In this document: in pieces, positions 50,129-58,450 of the stretch
Layout of the letters: the number at the start of each line of letters is the position of its first letter
How positions within the stretch are numbered: position 1 is the stretch's first letter
Assembly: GCA_028686135.1 (NCBI GenBank)
Contig: JAQUCP010000014.1
Span: 6,529-70,528 of the forward strand
From: UBA12481 sp012523435
Lineage (GTDB): Bacteria; Bacteroidota; Bacteroidia; Bacteroidales; UBA12481
Reading direction: 5' to 3'
Length of the DNA: 64,000 bases
Program-made: the position numbers and the translations under genes
The notes under the pieces: generated by a model
What the model was told of the DNA's origin: nothing
Seen by the model: only the letters and a program-made list of their open reading frames with translations
Databases searched by the model: none

Positions 50129-52255
50129 ATGAAAACGCTGAACACCTTCCGGCCGCTGATTCTTTTGGCCGTAACTCTCTTTCTAACGGTATCTGCCTTG
50201 GGGCAGTTCCGTGGACGAGGTTTTCAAACCACTTGGCTGGACGATACGCATTATCTTGAAATGCAGAAAGATAAATCCGGCAAAGATGTCATGATGAGCG
50301 TAGATGCCGCCACCGGAAAAGCTAAACAATACAAAGGTGACGCCAAAGAACCCCGAAGCAGTCGAGCTGAACGCTCCGAACTCGGTGGTTTCGTGGCTAA
50401 TTCACCCGATGGTACCACAGCAATACAGAACAAAGACAACGACCTGTATCTGTACAATTATTCCACGAGCTATTCCAAAAGGCTCACCGCCACTGTCGAA
50501 CCAGAAATGAACCCCCGCTATTCTCCCGATGGTAGTCGCATAGCGTTCACTAGAGCTAACGACCTGTATGTGGTCGACTTAGACAGCGGGCTGGAGAGAC
50601 GCCTGACCTATGACGGCACCGACCTGATATACAACGGATGGGCCTCCTGGGTCTATTACGAAGAGATCCTGGGCAGGGGCTCCCGCTATGCCGCCTTCTG
50701 GTGGTCGCCCGATAGCAAGAAAGTCTCCTTCCTGCGCTTCGACGATAGCACCGTGCCCCTCTTTATCCTGATGCGCGCCGACAGCCTCCACGGAGCTCCG
50801 GAATATACCCGGTATCCCAAACCTGGCGACCCGAACCCGATGGTTAAGTTGGGAATTGCCAACGTGGAATCATTGAAAGTCTCCTGGGCGAAGTTTGACG
50901 AAAATATCGATCAGTATATCGCCTGGCCATTCTGGAAAGCCGATTCGAAAGAGATGCTGATTCAGGTCCTGAACCGTGATCAAAACCACATGCAGTTCTT
51001 CATGGTCAACCCCGAAACCGGCGATGTGAAGAAGATCTACAACGAGCAACGTAAAACATGGATCGATTTTTTCGAGGATATCTATGTTCTAAAAAATAAT
51101 ACCGGGTTCATCCTGAAAAGTTACAAAACCGACTGGGAGAACCTCTACTACTATGATTGGGATGGCAACCTGAAAGCTCAGCTGACCGACGTAAAATGGC
51201 GTGTTAGCGGTATCACCCGCGTGGATGAAGAAAAAGGTATCGTCTATTTCACCGGTCGCGGCCCCGAATCAACAGAGAATCACGCTTTCCGGGTTAACCT
51301 GGATGGCACCGGGTTCGTTCAGCTAACAGAAGGAGCTGGTACTCACTCTATTAACCTTTCGCCCGGAGGATCTTACCTGATCGATACCTGGAGCAGCACA
51401 ACTGTTCCTGGCAGAAAAGAGCTCCGCGATAAGGACGGCAAGCTGGTGCGACTGCTCCACGAAACCATCTTCGAGTTCGACCCGACCAAGCATGCAAAAA
51501 CCGACTATGTTCGGATCCCCTCTACCGATGGATTCCAGCTGCCTGCACTGATCACCTATCCCGTCAATTTCGACCCGAACAAAAAATATCCGGTGGTATT
51601 TACCATCTACGGAGGGCCTGATGCCGGCGGAATCCGCAACTCCTTTAGTGGCGGCGCTGCTAACTGGTATGCCCAGAACGACATCATCACCATCAACGTC
51701 GATCACCGCGCTTCCGGACAATTTGGGAAAGCAGGTCTCGACTATATGTGGCGAAACCTCGGAAAATGGGAGATGATCGATTACGGCGAGGCAGTTAAAT
51801 GGCTGCGTACCAAACCTTACGTGGATGCAACCCGGATGGGCATCACCGGCGGATCTTACGGCGGATACACCACCTGTATGGCCCTCACCGCAGGAGCCGA
51901 CTACTGGACCCACGGTATTGCAAACTATAGCGTAACCGATTGGAGATTATATGATAATGTCTATACCGAACGGTTTATGGATACCCCACAACAAAATCCC
52001 GAAGGTTATGAGGCCGGATCCGCGATGAACCATGCCGATAGACTTGTTGGGAAACTGTTCATTGTCCACGGAGAAATGGACGATAACGTTCACATGCAGA
52101 ACTCCCTGCAACTGATTAGCCGACTGCAGGATATCGGAAAAACCTTCGAGTTTATGATCTACCCCAATGGCCGCCACGGATGGGGAGGCGCTAAAGCTAC
52201 CCACTTCCGTAACCTGCAAAATGAGTGGTGGCTTCGGGAATTTTTCGGGAAATAA
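50129..52255 (+). CDS. dpp4: S9 family dipeptidyl peptidase IV
   Basis: A 708-residue exported enzyme that removes Xaa-Pro dipeptides. Signal peptide residues 1-24 (ends SALGQ). The beta-propeller (about 40-470) carries the N-terminus-binding double Glu in WVYYEEILGRGSRYAAFWWS and the RFDDS segment. The hydrolase domain has Ser in GITGGSYGGYTTCM (about 574), Asp in VHGEMDDNVHMQNS (about 650) and His in NGRHGWGG (about 681). It acts in the periplasm on peptides from outside. A TTG nine codons upstream is less likely than the ATG before the signal. Strong terminator downstream. Confidence 0.94.
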   Translation: MKTLNTFRPLILLAVTLFLTVSALGQFRGRGFQTTWLDDTHYLEMQKDKSGKDVMMSVDAATGKAKQYKGDAKEPRSSRAERSELGGFVANSPDGTTAIQNKDNDLYLYNYSTSYSKRLTATVEPEMNPRYSPDGSRIAFTRANDLYVVDLDSGLERRLTYDGTDLIYNGWASWVYYEEILGRGSRYAAFWWSPDSKKVSFLRFDDSTVPLFILMRADSLHGAPEYTRYPKPGDPNPMVKLGIANVESLKVSWAKFDENIDQYIAWPFWKADSKEMLIQVLNRDQNHMQFFMVNPETGDVKKIYNEQRKTWIDFFEDIYVLKNNTGFILKSYKTDWENLYYYDWDGNLKAQLTDVKWRVSGITRVDEEKGIVYFTGRGPESTENHAFRVNLDGTGFVQLTEGAGTHSINLSPGGSYLIDTWSSTTVPGRKELRDKDGKLVRLLHETIFEFDPTKHAKTDYVRIPSTDGFQLPALITYPVNFDPNKKYPVVFTIYGGPDAGGIRNSFSGGAANWYAQNDIITINVDHRASGQFGKAGLDYMWRNLGKWEMIDYGEAVKWLRTKPYVDATRMGITGGSYGGYTTCMALTAGADYWTHGIANYSVTDWRLYDNVYTERFMDTPQQNPEGYEAGSAMNHADRLVGKLFIVHGEMDDNVHMQNSLQLISRLQDIGKTFEFMIYPNGRHGWGGAKATHFRNLQNEWWLREFFGK

Positions 52256-52308
52256 AATAATTATCCTGCACCAGATCCCCAGATTTCATTCCTGGGACTC
52301 CACGTAAC

Positions 52309-52340
52309 AAAAAGCCTCTGGCCTCGGTCAGGGGCTTTTT
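52309..52340 (+). terminator. rho-independent terminator after dpp4
   Basis: AAAAAGCCTCTG, 8-base loop, CAGGGGCTTTTT: a 12-pair stem with one G-T pair and flanking A and T tracts, 53 bases after the stop. Confidence 0.85.
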
Positions 52341-52399
52341 ATGTGCTGATATCCAGCAAATAATCCGGATCATCAGAAAAGAAAATCCAACAGGTCTGT

Positions 52400-52407
52400 T
52401 ACCTTTA
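52400..52407 (+). promoter_or_regulatory. possible -7 box of the glycosyltransferase gene
   Basis: TACCTTTA, the same one-mismatch box as before rmuC, 38 bases before the ATG. Confidence 0.35.
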
Positions 52408-52445
52408 TCAATAGTTTTAACCGAAACGAACCTGACGCCTGCCTA

Positions 52446-53159
52446 ATGAAACTGTCGATCATTGTCCCGGCTTACAATGAAGAGGCCACTATCTATCGCA
52501 TCCTTCAGCGGGTGGACTCTGTTGAGCTAGTCGATGGGATAAAAAAAGAGCTCGTAGTCGTGAACGACTGCTCAAACGATCACACCAACGATGAGATTAA
52601 CCGTTTCATCGCCAACAACCCCGGCGCAGACATCACTTATCTCCCCCAGCCGGTGAATCGAGGTAAGGGCTCCGCTATTCGCACAGGAATCCAGGCCGCT
52701 AGCGGCGATTATATCATCATCCAGGATGCCGACTTGGAATATGATCCGAACGAGTATAACCTGCTCCTAAAACCTATGATCGAGGGATTCGCGGATGCGG
52801 TGTATGGCTCTCGCTTCACTGGCGATAAGCCTCATCGTGTCCTGTTCTACTTTCACTCCGTTGGTAACAAATTCCTGACATCCTTGTCCAACCTCCTCAC
52901 CAACGTTAACATGACCGATATGGAGTCGTGCTATAAACTCTTCAGAGCCGATATCCTCAAAAACATTAAGCTCAAAGAGAACCGATTTGGTTTTGAGGCC
53001 GAAGTGACAGCAAAAATCAGTCGGGTACCCGGTATCCGGATTTATGAGGTGGGCATCTCCTACTACGGAAGAACCTACGCTGAGGGTAAAAAGATCAACT
53101 GGAAAGATGGGCTGAGGGCTGTTTACTGTATCATCAAATACAACCTCTTCAGCCGATGA
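52446..53159 (+). CDS. family 2 glycosyltransferase, dolichol-phosphate mannosyltransferase-like
   Basis: A 237-residue GT-A enzyme without membrane helices. LSIIVPAYNEEATIYRILQR (3-22), VVVNDCSNDHT, QPVNRGKGSAIRTGI and IIQDADLEYDPNEY (metal-binding DxD, about 96) are characteristic, with YGSRFTGD and CYKLFRADIL after. It likely transfers a hexose to a lipid phosphate at the cytosolic membrane face. It stands alone, so the glycan it serves is unknown. Confidence 0.88.
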   Translation: MKLSIIVPAYNEEATIYRILQRVDSVELVDGIKKELVVVNDCSNDHTNDEINRFIANNPGADITYLPQPVNRGKGSAIRTGIQAASGDYIIIQDADLEYDPNEYNLLLKPMIEGFADAVYGSRFTGDKPHRVLFYFHSVGNKFLTSLSNLLTNVNMTDMESCYKLFRADILKNIKLKENRFGFEAEVTAKISRVPGIRIYEVGISYYGRTYAEGKKINWKDGLRAVYCIIKYNLFSR

Positions 53160-53183
53160 GGGAACCAGCCTTATAACCTTCGA

Positions 53184-54050
53184 TCAACCTTTCCTGTCAA
53201 GCGGCAATACGCCAGCCATATCTCCAATCACGTTGACCAGCTCAGAGCCTTCGGGTATGACGATCTTAGCGTTATCTTTTAGGGAAGCCTCCATGGCTTC
53301 GAGTTTGCGAAGCAGTTGGGCATTACCGATGAAGTACCTGTTGGCAGCATCATTGACCAGCCTGATGGCTTCCGCCTCTCCTTCGGCCTCGAGAATCTTT
53401 GCTTGTTTGACCCCCTCGGCCTCTTTAATCTTAGCCCGCTTCTCACCATCAGCAACTGTTTCACGTGCTGTGGCATAGTCAATGGCTGCAATCTTCTCAT
53501 TCTCAGCCTTGACCACCTTGTTCATGGTCTCCTGCACATCTTTTGGCGGATCAATCTCTTTGAGCTCGGTACGGACAATCTCCAGTCCCCAGCTAAGGGT
53601 TTCATCACGCAAAGTAGTATGCAGCTCCAGGTTTATCTTTCCGCGCTCACTATTGGCAGATTTAAGCGTCATGGTTCCGATAATGTTACGTAAAGTGGTC
53701 CGCGCCAAGTTTACAATCTGCCATTTGTAATTAAAGACCTGATATTGTGAATTCTTAACACTTTCTTCGTCTATCTTCACCTTGAAATAAACCTGAGCAT
53801 CCACCCGGGCATTCAGGTTGTCATTTGTGATGATCTCCTGAGGCTCGGCATCCACCATCTGCTCAGTAATATTGACGGAAAACATGCGCTCAATCACCGG
53901 AATGATCCAGTGGAAGCCAGGATTGGCAAAACGGTTGTACTTACCAAGCCGCTCGACTAGCGCCCGGTGGGTTGGTCTGACAATCCGGATACCGGAAAGC
54001 AGAAAAAGGAGCACAATTGCTCCCAACATAATGTAAAGATAGACTGTCAT
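53184..54050 (-). CDS. SPFH/band 7 (stomatin-like, QmcA-type) protein
   Basis: A 288-residue membrane protein: one N-terminal helix (4-22), IRIVRPTHRALVERLGKYNR, the SPFH domain (about 25-200, with PGFHWIIPVIERM and VNLARTTLRNIIGTM), then a helical AEGVKQAKILEAEGEAEAIR region and C-terminal VLPLDRKG. Forms large oligomers that organise membrane domains. An NfeD partner, common for stomatins, is not adjacent. Confidence 0.9.
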   Translation of the reverse strand: MTVYLYIMLGAIVLLFLLSGIRIVRPTHRALVERLGKYNRFANPGFHWIIPVIERMFSVNITEQMVDAEPQEIITNDNLNARVDAQVYFKVKIDEESVKNSQYQVFNYKWQIVNLARTTLRNIIGTMTLKSANSERGKINLELHTTLRDETLSWGLEIVRTELKEIDPPKDVQETMNKVVKAENEKIAAIDYATARETVADGEKRAKIKEAEGVKQAKILEAEGEAEAIRLVNDAANRYFIGNAQLLRKLEAMEASLKDNAKIVIPEGSELVNVIGDMAGVLPLDRKG

Positions 54051-54241
54051 GGAACCTCCTGTTGGTTTGATGGTTAATAATCAGATAAAGTTATTAAACA
54101 ATTTGACCGGTTGTTCTCGATCTGCAGAATTATTCCATAATTATTTAAGCCCATCTTAAGGCGATGATTCCTGTTGGTTTTCTATCGTAACACCCCGAAA
54201 ATAGCATCACAATCGGCCTCTTTCCATATAAGATATCATCC

Positions 54242-54264
54242 TGATCTGTTTTGTTATCAGATCA
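54242..54264. promoter_or_regulatory. inverted repeat around the -33 box of the MBL gene
   Basis: TGATCTG, 9 bases, CAGATCA: a perfect 7-base inverted repeat whose spacer holds the TTTG -33 element. A possible operator. Confidence 0.4.
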
Positions 54265-54279
54265 AGATTCCTATTTTTG
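54250..54279 (+). promoter_or_regulatory. full promoter of the MBL hydrolase gene
   Basis: TTTG, 18 bases, TATTTTTG matches both consensus boxes with near-standard spacing. It ends 17 bases before the ATG at 54297, inside a longer open frame, and so defines the start. Confidence 0.7.
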
Positions 54280-54296
54280 GCCCAAACAGTCGGGTT

Positions 54297-55148
54297 ATGG
54301 AACTATTCAGCATCAATATCGCCTCTTTCAAAGCTGATGGAGGCGCCATGTTCGGGGTCGTCCCCAAAGCTATTTGGTCGAAATACTTTAAAGCTGATGA
54401 GCACAACCTCATCCGGATTATGCTTCGCTCGCTGGTGATTAAAACTGATGAGCGGGTTATTCTGATTGACAACGGCATTGGCGAAAAGCAGGATGAGGAT
54501 TATTTGCAGTTTCTCTATATTGAAGAAGAGGAGGGCCTGATCGAAGGATTAGTCAGCCACAATATTCAGCCGGAAGAGGTTACCGATGTCATTCTCACCC
54601 ATCTGCATTTTGATCACTGCGGCGGAGGCATCTCATTCGGTTGGAACCGGGAACCGGTAGCGGTTTTCCCGAATGCCACCTACTGGACTACCGAGCGGCA
54701 GTGGCAGAACGCCATGGATCCCAACCCTCGAGAAGCTGATGCTTATTTGAGTGAAAATCTCTTGCCCATGCAAGAGCTTGGCTTACTGGATTTTATCGAG
54801 CAACCCGGGTTTTTCTGCCCTGGAGTTGAGTTGAGGATGGTCCACGGTCATACCCCCGGCCAACTGATCCCCATAATTCATTACGGCAAGAAAACGTTGG
54901 TATTCGGTGCCGATCTGATTCCGACACACGGCCACATCCCAGTCAAGTATAATATGGCATACGATATCGATGTAGTGCGAACTATGCGGGAGAAGGAAGA
55001 GTTTCTGAAGGAGATCATCGAAAATGACTATGTGCTTATGTTTCAGCACGATATGGAAGTTGAGTGCTGCCGCATCAAGCGCACGGAACGCGGAAGCTAC
55101 CGGATGGCCGAATCTTTCACCTTGAAAGATTTTATCAGCCAATCGTAA
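54297..55148 (+). CDS. MBL-fold metallo-hydrolase
   Basis: A 283-residue metallo-beta-lactamase-fold enzyme. Zinc-site motifs: ILTHLHFDHCGGG (about 101, HxHxDH), VHGHTPGQ (about 183), FGADLIPTHGHIP (about 203) and FQHD near the C-terminus. RVILIDNGIGEKQDEDYL precedes. Similar proteins include lactonases and other esterases; the substrate cannot be set. The 41 codons upstream of this ATG are non-coding because they contain the promoter. Monocistronic. Confidence 0.88.
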   Translation: MELFSINIASFKADGGAMFGVVPKAIWSKYFKADEHNLIRIMLRSLVIKTDERVILIDNGIGEKQDEDYLQFLYIEEEEGLIEGLVSHNIQPEEVTDVILTHLHFDHCGGGISFGWNREPVAVFPNATYWTTERQWQNAMDPNPREADAYLSENLLPMQELGLLDFIEQPGFFCPGVELRMVHGHTPGQLIPIIHYGKKTLVFGADLIPTHGHIPVKYNMAYDIDVVRTMREKEEFLKEIIENDYVLMFQHDMEVECCRIKRTERGSYRMAESFTLKDFISQS

Positions 55149-55160
55149 ACCCGAAAACCA

Positions 55161-55631
55161 TCAATTGAGGGGCAGCTGGAATTCAGCTTCACGGATCTTC
55201 ACATCGTGTTCAAAGATCACCTCCTTAAGTCGCCTGCCATCCATATCATAGAAGATCCAGGTTCCATGTAACTTCCCCATGGAATAGGTCCCTTCGTAAT
55301 ACTTATACCCATTCTCCCGCCACACCGTCGCCTTGCCATCCCTCAAATCATTATTGAAGTTGTTCTCACTCTGCCTTTTGCCATTCTCAAACCAGAAAGT
55401 CCAGGTTCCTTGCTTTTTGCCATTTTTGTAATGCCCTTCCATCTCTTTCTTCCCCGATTCGAAAAAGCGAACCTCCTTAACCTTTTGCCGCTGACCAGTG
55501 CTAGCATCGTAAAAAAACACTTTTTTGGGCTGCCCTTCAGGCCAGGTTTCTGCAACCTCCTGCTCCATCTTCTCCCCACAGGACGGGATCAATGCCCAAA
55601 TGATGATCAGAAGCCAGATTTTCGATTTCAT
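55161..55631 (-). CDS. MORN-like repeat lipoprotein
   Basis: A 156-residue lipoprotein, lipobox LIPSC (about 15-19). The rest is a series of about four short MORN/YwqK-type beta repeats: EMEGHYKNGKKQGTWTFWFE, SENNFNNDLRDGKATVWREN, YYEGTYSMGKLHGTWIFYDM, then DGRRLKEVIF. Often annotated as YwqK-family antitoxin, but no toxin gene is present and the lipobox argues for an envelope protein. The ATG seven codons upstream is less likely because the signal begins at MKSKIW. Confidence 0.8.
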   Translation of the reverse strand: MKSKIWLLIIIWALIPSCGEKMEQEVAETWPEGQPKKVFFYDASTGQRQKVKEVRFFESGKKEMEGHYKNGKKQGTWTFWFENGKRQSENNFNNDLRDGKATVWRENGYKYYEGTYSMGKLHGTWIFYDMDGRRLKEVIFEHDVKIREAEFQLPLN

Positions 55632-55773
55632 GAATAGTATTTTGTTTGGCATAAAAATAGGAAAATTACGCGCCTGCCCATAAATTGCAACAAATCTTAA
55701 AAAAAGTTAATCCCGTAACCGATCAAATTTCATTTCCTACCTTAATCCGCTATTAGTCAATCACAAACCAATC

Positions 55774-57867
55774 ATGAAAAATATCCGTAACTTTCTATTA
55801 ATCATCGCATTATCGGCAGTATCCGGAACAATGGCGATGGCTCAATTCACCCCTCACTACCAATGGACCTTACTGGATCAGCGATCCATGGATTATATCA
55901 TTGGAGAATCTTCGGGGGAGACAGCTCTGGCTCATGTTATTGAGATGGGAGGATATACCAGGGATCGATTTTCTGATGAGTATGCCACGGTTCTCTGGGA
56001 GTCGAAGTATGTCATGGACAAGCTGAAAGAGTATGGGATTCAAAATGCCCAGCTGGAGCGGTTTGGAGAGATGCTTCCAACTTGGGACGGAATACGTGGG
56101 GAGTTATGGGAAGTATCGCCGGGGCTAAAGAAACTGGCTGATTATGATGATCAGGTTGCCATGCTGGTCAGCGGTAGCCAGAATGCTGATGTAGAGGCTG
56201 AGCTTATTTGGATTGGCAATGGAAGAACAAACGAGTATGACCCGGCAGCTGTTGCTGGGAAAATCGTGGTCACGTATGCCTCGCCGGGGCAGGTTCAAAA
56301 CCTGATAACACAACATAAAGCACTAGGAATCATATCGTTTGTTTCACCCCGTCCGTTAAAAGACCCCATCCAGATGCCCTATTCGAGTATCGGGGGACGA
56401 AGAGCGGGTGAGGCGAGCGGTTTTGCCTTCCAGATGCCGCCAAGAGAGGGTTATCTTCTGCGCGATCGGCTCATGCGGGGTGAAAAGATCCGGGTACACG
56501 CCCTGGTTGAAGCTACCATGGAAAACGTTGACCTCCAGGTTCCAACGTGTGTCATTGAAGGAACCGACCCGAACGCGGGCGAAGTGATCTTCTCTGCACA
56601 TATCTTCGAAGGATTAGTCAAGCAGGGTGCCAACGATAACTACTCCGGATCTGCTGCTCTATTGGAAATGGCCCGGATGTTGAACACCATGTTTAATGAC
56701 GGGCGGCTCGAGAGGCCTGCTCGCAGCATCAGGTTCATCTGGATCCCGGAATTCTCCGGCACCGGCCCCTGGGTCAATGCCCATCCGGAAATCATCGAAA
56801 AAACCCTCTGTAATATCAACCTGGATATGGTCGGGATTCTGCTGAGTCAGAGCCAGTCATTCTTTAACCTGGAACGGACTACCTTTGGTAATCCCCATTA
56901 TATCAATGATGTGATGGAGAACTACTACCGATATGTCGGCGAAACTAACCGCAACAGCCTGGTGCTGTCCGGTGGCTCCGATTACCTCAACCGGATTGTA
57001 GCCCCTTCAGGATCAGACGAGCCGTTCTATTATGCCATTGAGAGTCACTATGGTGCATCCGACCATGAAGTGTTCAATGACTGGGCCATTGGGGTTCCGG
57101 GCATCATGATGATCACCTGGCCGGATCTCTACTATCATACCTCCCAAGATCTCGCCAACAAGCTAGATCCCACACAGTTAAAAAGATGTTGTGTCATTGG
57201 TGCCGCCGGAGCCTATACCATCGCCTCCGCAGATCCGGAGATGGCTCGGAAGATTGCAGGCGAAACAGCTGCCAATGCTATCCGCCGGCTCGGTCACCAG
57301 CAGGCCCGCGCACTCGATGAACTTTCCAAAGCAAACGCCGAACAATTCGCCAACATCTATAAGAAAGTCAGGGGTTATGTAGAAGGCACCCTGCTGAACG
57401 AGATCGAGACCATCGAAACAACCCTTGAACTGGCACCGGGTAATGCCGAACTGAAAGCAACTGTTGCCCAGCACCATACACAGCTCGGGAAAATTGCCGA
57501 AGCCCAGCTTGCAATGCTCGACCAGGAGATGAAGATCTCTGCCGCCCGTTTAGGAGTACCTGTGGTGAATCTCAAGCCAACCAGCGTGGAAAAACAAGCA
57601 ATAGCGATGGTTCCCAATGTTACGGACAAGGTTAAGGAAGCCGGTTATGGCGGATACCGTAAGCTGATGCCCCAAATGACACGGGAACAGATGATGCTCT
57701 CCTATCGTCAAATTGCCAGTACCACCGAGGTGGAGCGCCTCTGCAATGGCAAGCATAATGCCCTGCAGATCAAACAGATGCTCGACACTCAGTTTGCCCG
57801 GGAATCGAGTCTGGAGGCCATCATGGAGTATATCGGACTCCTGAAAGAGGCCGGACTGGTGAAGTAA
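55774..57867 (+). CDS. secreted M28 family aminopeptidase
   Basis: A 697-residue exported zinc peptidase. Signal peptide 1-24 (ends AMAMAQ). A PA-like insert is at about 150-260. The M28 domain has HIFEG in EVIFSAHIFEG, ANDNYSGSAALLEMARML, IPEFSGTGP, NINLDMVG and YGASDHEVFNDW, which supply the usual His, Asp, Glu, Asp and His ligands. A helical C-terminal part of about 220 residues (480-697) has no domain I recognise. Probably degrades peptides in the periplasm or at the surface. Confidence 0.88.
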   Translation: MKNIRNFLLIIALSAVSGTMAMAQFTPHYQWTLLDQRSMDYIIGESSGETALAHVIEMGGYTRDRFSDEYATVLWESKYVMDKLKEYGIQNAQLERFGEMLPTWDGIRGELWEVSPGLKKLADYDDQVAMLVSGSQNADVEAELIWIGNGRTNEYDPAAVAGKIVVTYASPGQVQNLITQHKALGIISFVSPRPLKDPIQMPYSSIGGRRAGEASGFAFQMPPREGYLLRDRLMRGEKIRVHALVEATMENVDLQVPTCVIEGTDPNAGEVIFSAHIFEGLVKQGANDNYSGSAALLEMARMLNTMFNDGRLERPARSIRFIWIPEFSGTGPWVNAHPEIIEKTLCNINLDMVGILLSQSQSFFNLERTTFGNPHYINDVMENYYRYVGETNRNSLVLSGGSDYLNRIVAPSGSDEPFYYAIESHYGASDHEVFNDWAIGVPGIMMITWPDLYYHTSQDLANKLDPTQLKRCCVIGAAGAYTIASADPEMARKIAGETAANAIRRLGHQQARALDELSKANAEQFANIYKKVRGYVEGTLLNEIETIETTLELAPGNAELKATVAQHHTQLGKIAEAQLAMLDQEMKISAARLGVPVVNLKPTSVEKQAIAMVPNVTDKVKEAGYGGYRKLMPQMTREQMMLSYRQIASTTEVERLCNGKHNALQIKQMLDTQFARESSLEAIMEYIGLLKEAGLVK

Positions 57868-57872
57868 GCAGC

Positions 57873-58445
57873 CTATTTACCTTTACGACCTCTTCGGAAG
57901 AGAGCGTTTCGCTGAATGTTCGTGGCCCGGTGAATTCCCTGTTTAACAAACTTCACCTCCTCAACAGTGTAAAAAGCCCTGGGGTTGAACTCATTAATCA
58001 ATTGAATAACAGAATTTAGTTCTGATCGTTTCACAATGGTATAAACCACGTGAACCAGCCCGGTACTTCCTTCAGCAGGTTGATAGGTTACCCCGAATCC
58101 GTGGTTTTGCATAGCCTTGATCAGGTCATGAGCTGGCTTTTTCGTAATCAGCCTCAGGGTGGCGTATCCTATCGCGATTTTCTCCTCCAGGAGGATTCCA
58201 ATATAATTTCCCGTGGCAAATCCGGCACAATAAGCCAGATAATAGTACCACCTGTCGAGGTTTTGGAGGATTTTTGTCATGGCCAGCAGCCAGATGAACA
58301 CCTCAAAAAAGCCCAGAAGGGGTGCCAGGTAACGATACCCTTTTGAAACGAAAATAATACGGATAGTCCCGATGGACACGTCGCCGATGCGGGCGAGGAA
58401 AATGAGTAGAGGGACAACGATAATGCCCCAGTAATCAAATTGCAT
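57873..58445 (-). CDS. DUF5698/DUF2179 (UPF0316) membrane protein
   Basis: A 190-residue protein with three membrane helices in the first 95 residues (IIVVPLLIFLARIGDVSIG, TIRIIFVSKGYRYLAPLLGF, YLAYCAGFATGNYIGILLEE) and a cytosolic DUF2179 domain (about 95-170, YTVEEVKFV at the end). Function unknown; the DUF2179 domain may bind nucleotides. Five bases after the mutase large subunit gene, so likely cotranscribed. Confidence 0.88.
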   Translation of the reverse strand: MQFDYWGIIVVPLLIFLARIGDVSIGTIRIIFVSKGYRYLAPLLGFFEVFIWLLAMTKILQNLDRWYYYLAYCAGFATGNYIGILLEEKIAIGYATLRLITKKPAHDLIKAMQNHGFGVTYQPAEGSTGLVHVVYTIVKRSELNSVIQLINEFNPRAFYTVEEVKFVKQGIHRATNIQRNALFRRGRKGK

Positions 58446-58450
58446 TGCTA

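Noticed and set aside
55161..55631. Antitoxin of a toxin-antitoxin pair (YwqK label)
   Set aside because: No toxin gene is adjacent and the protein has a lipoprotein signal.
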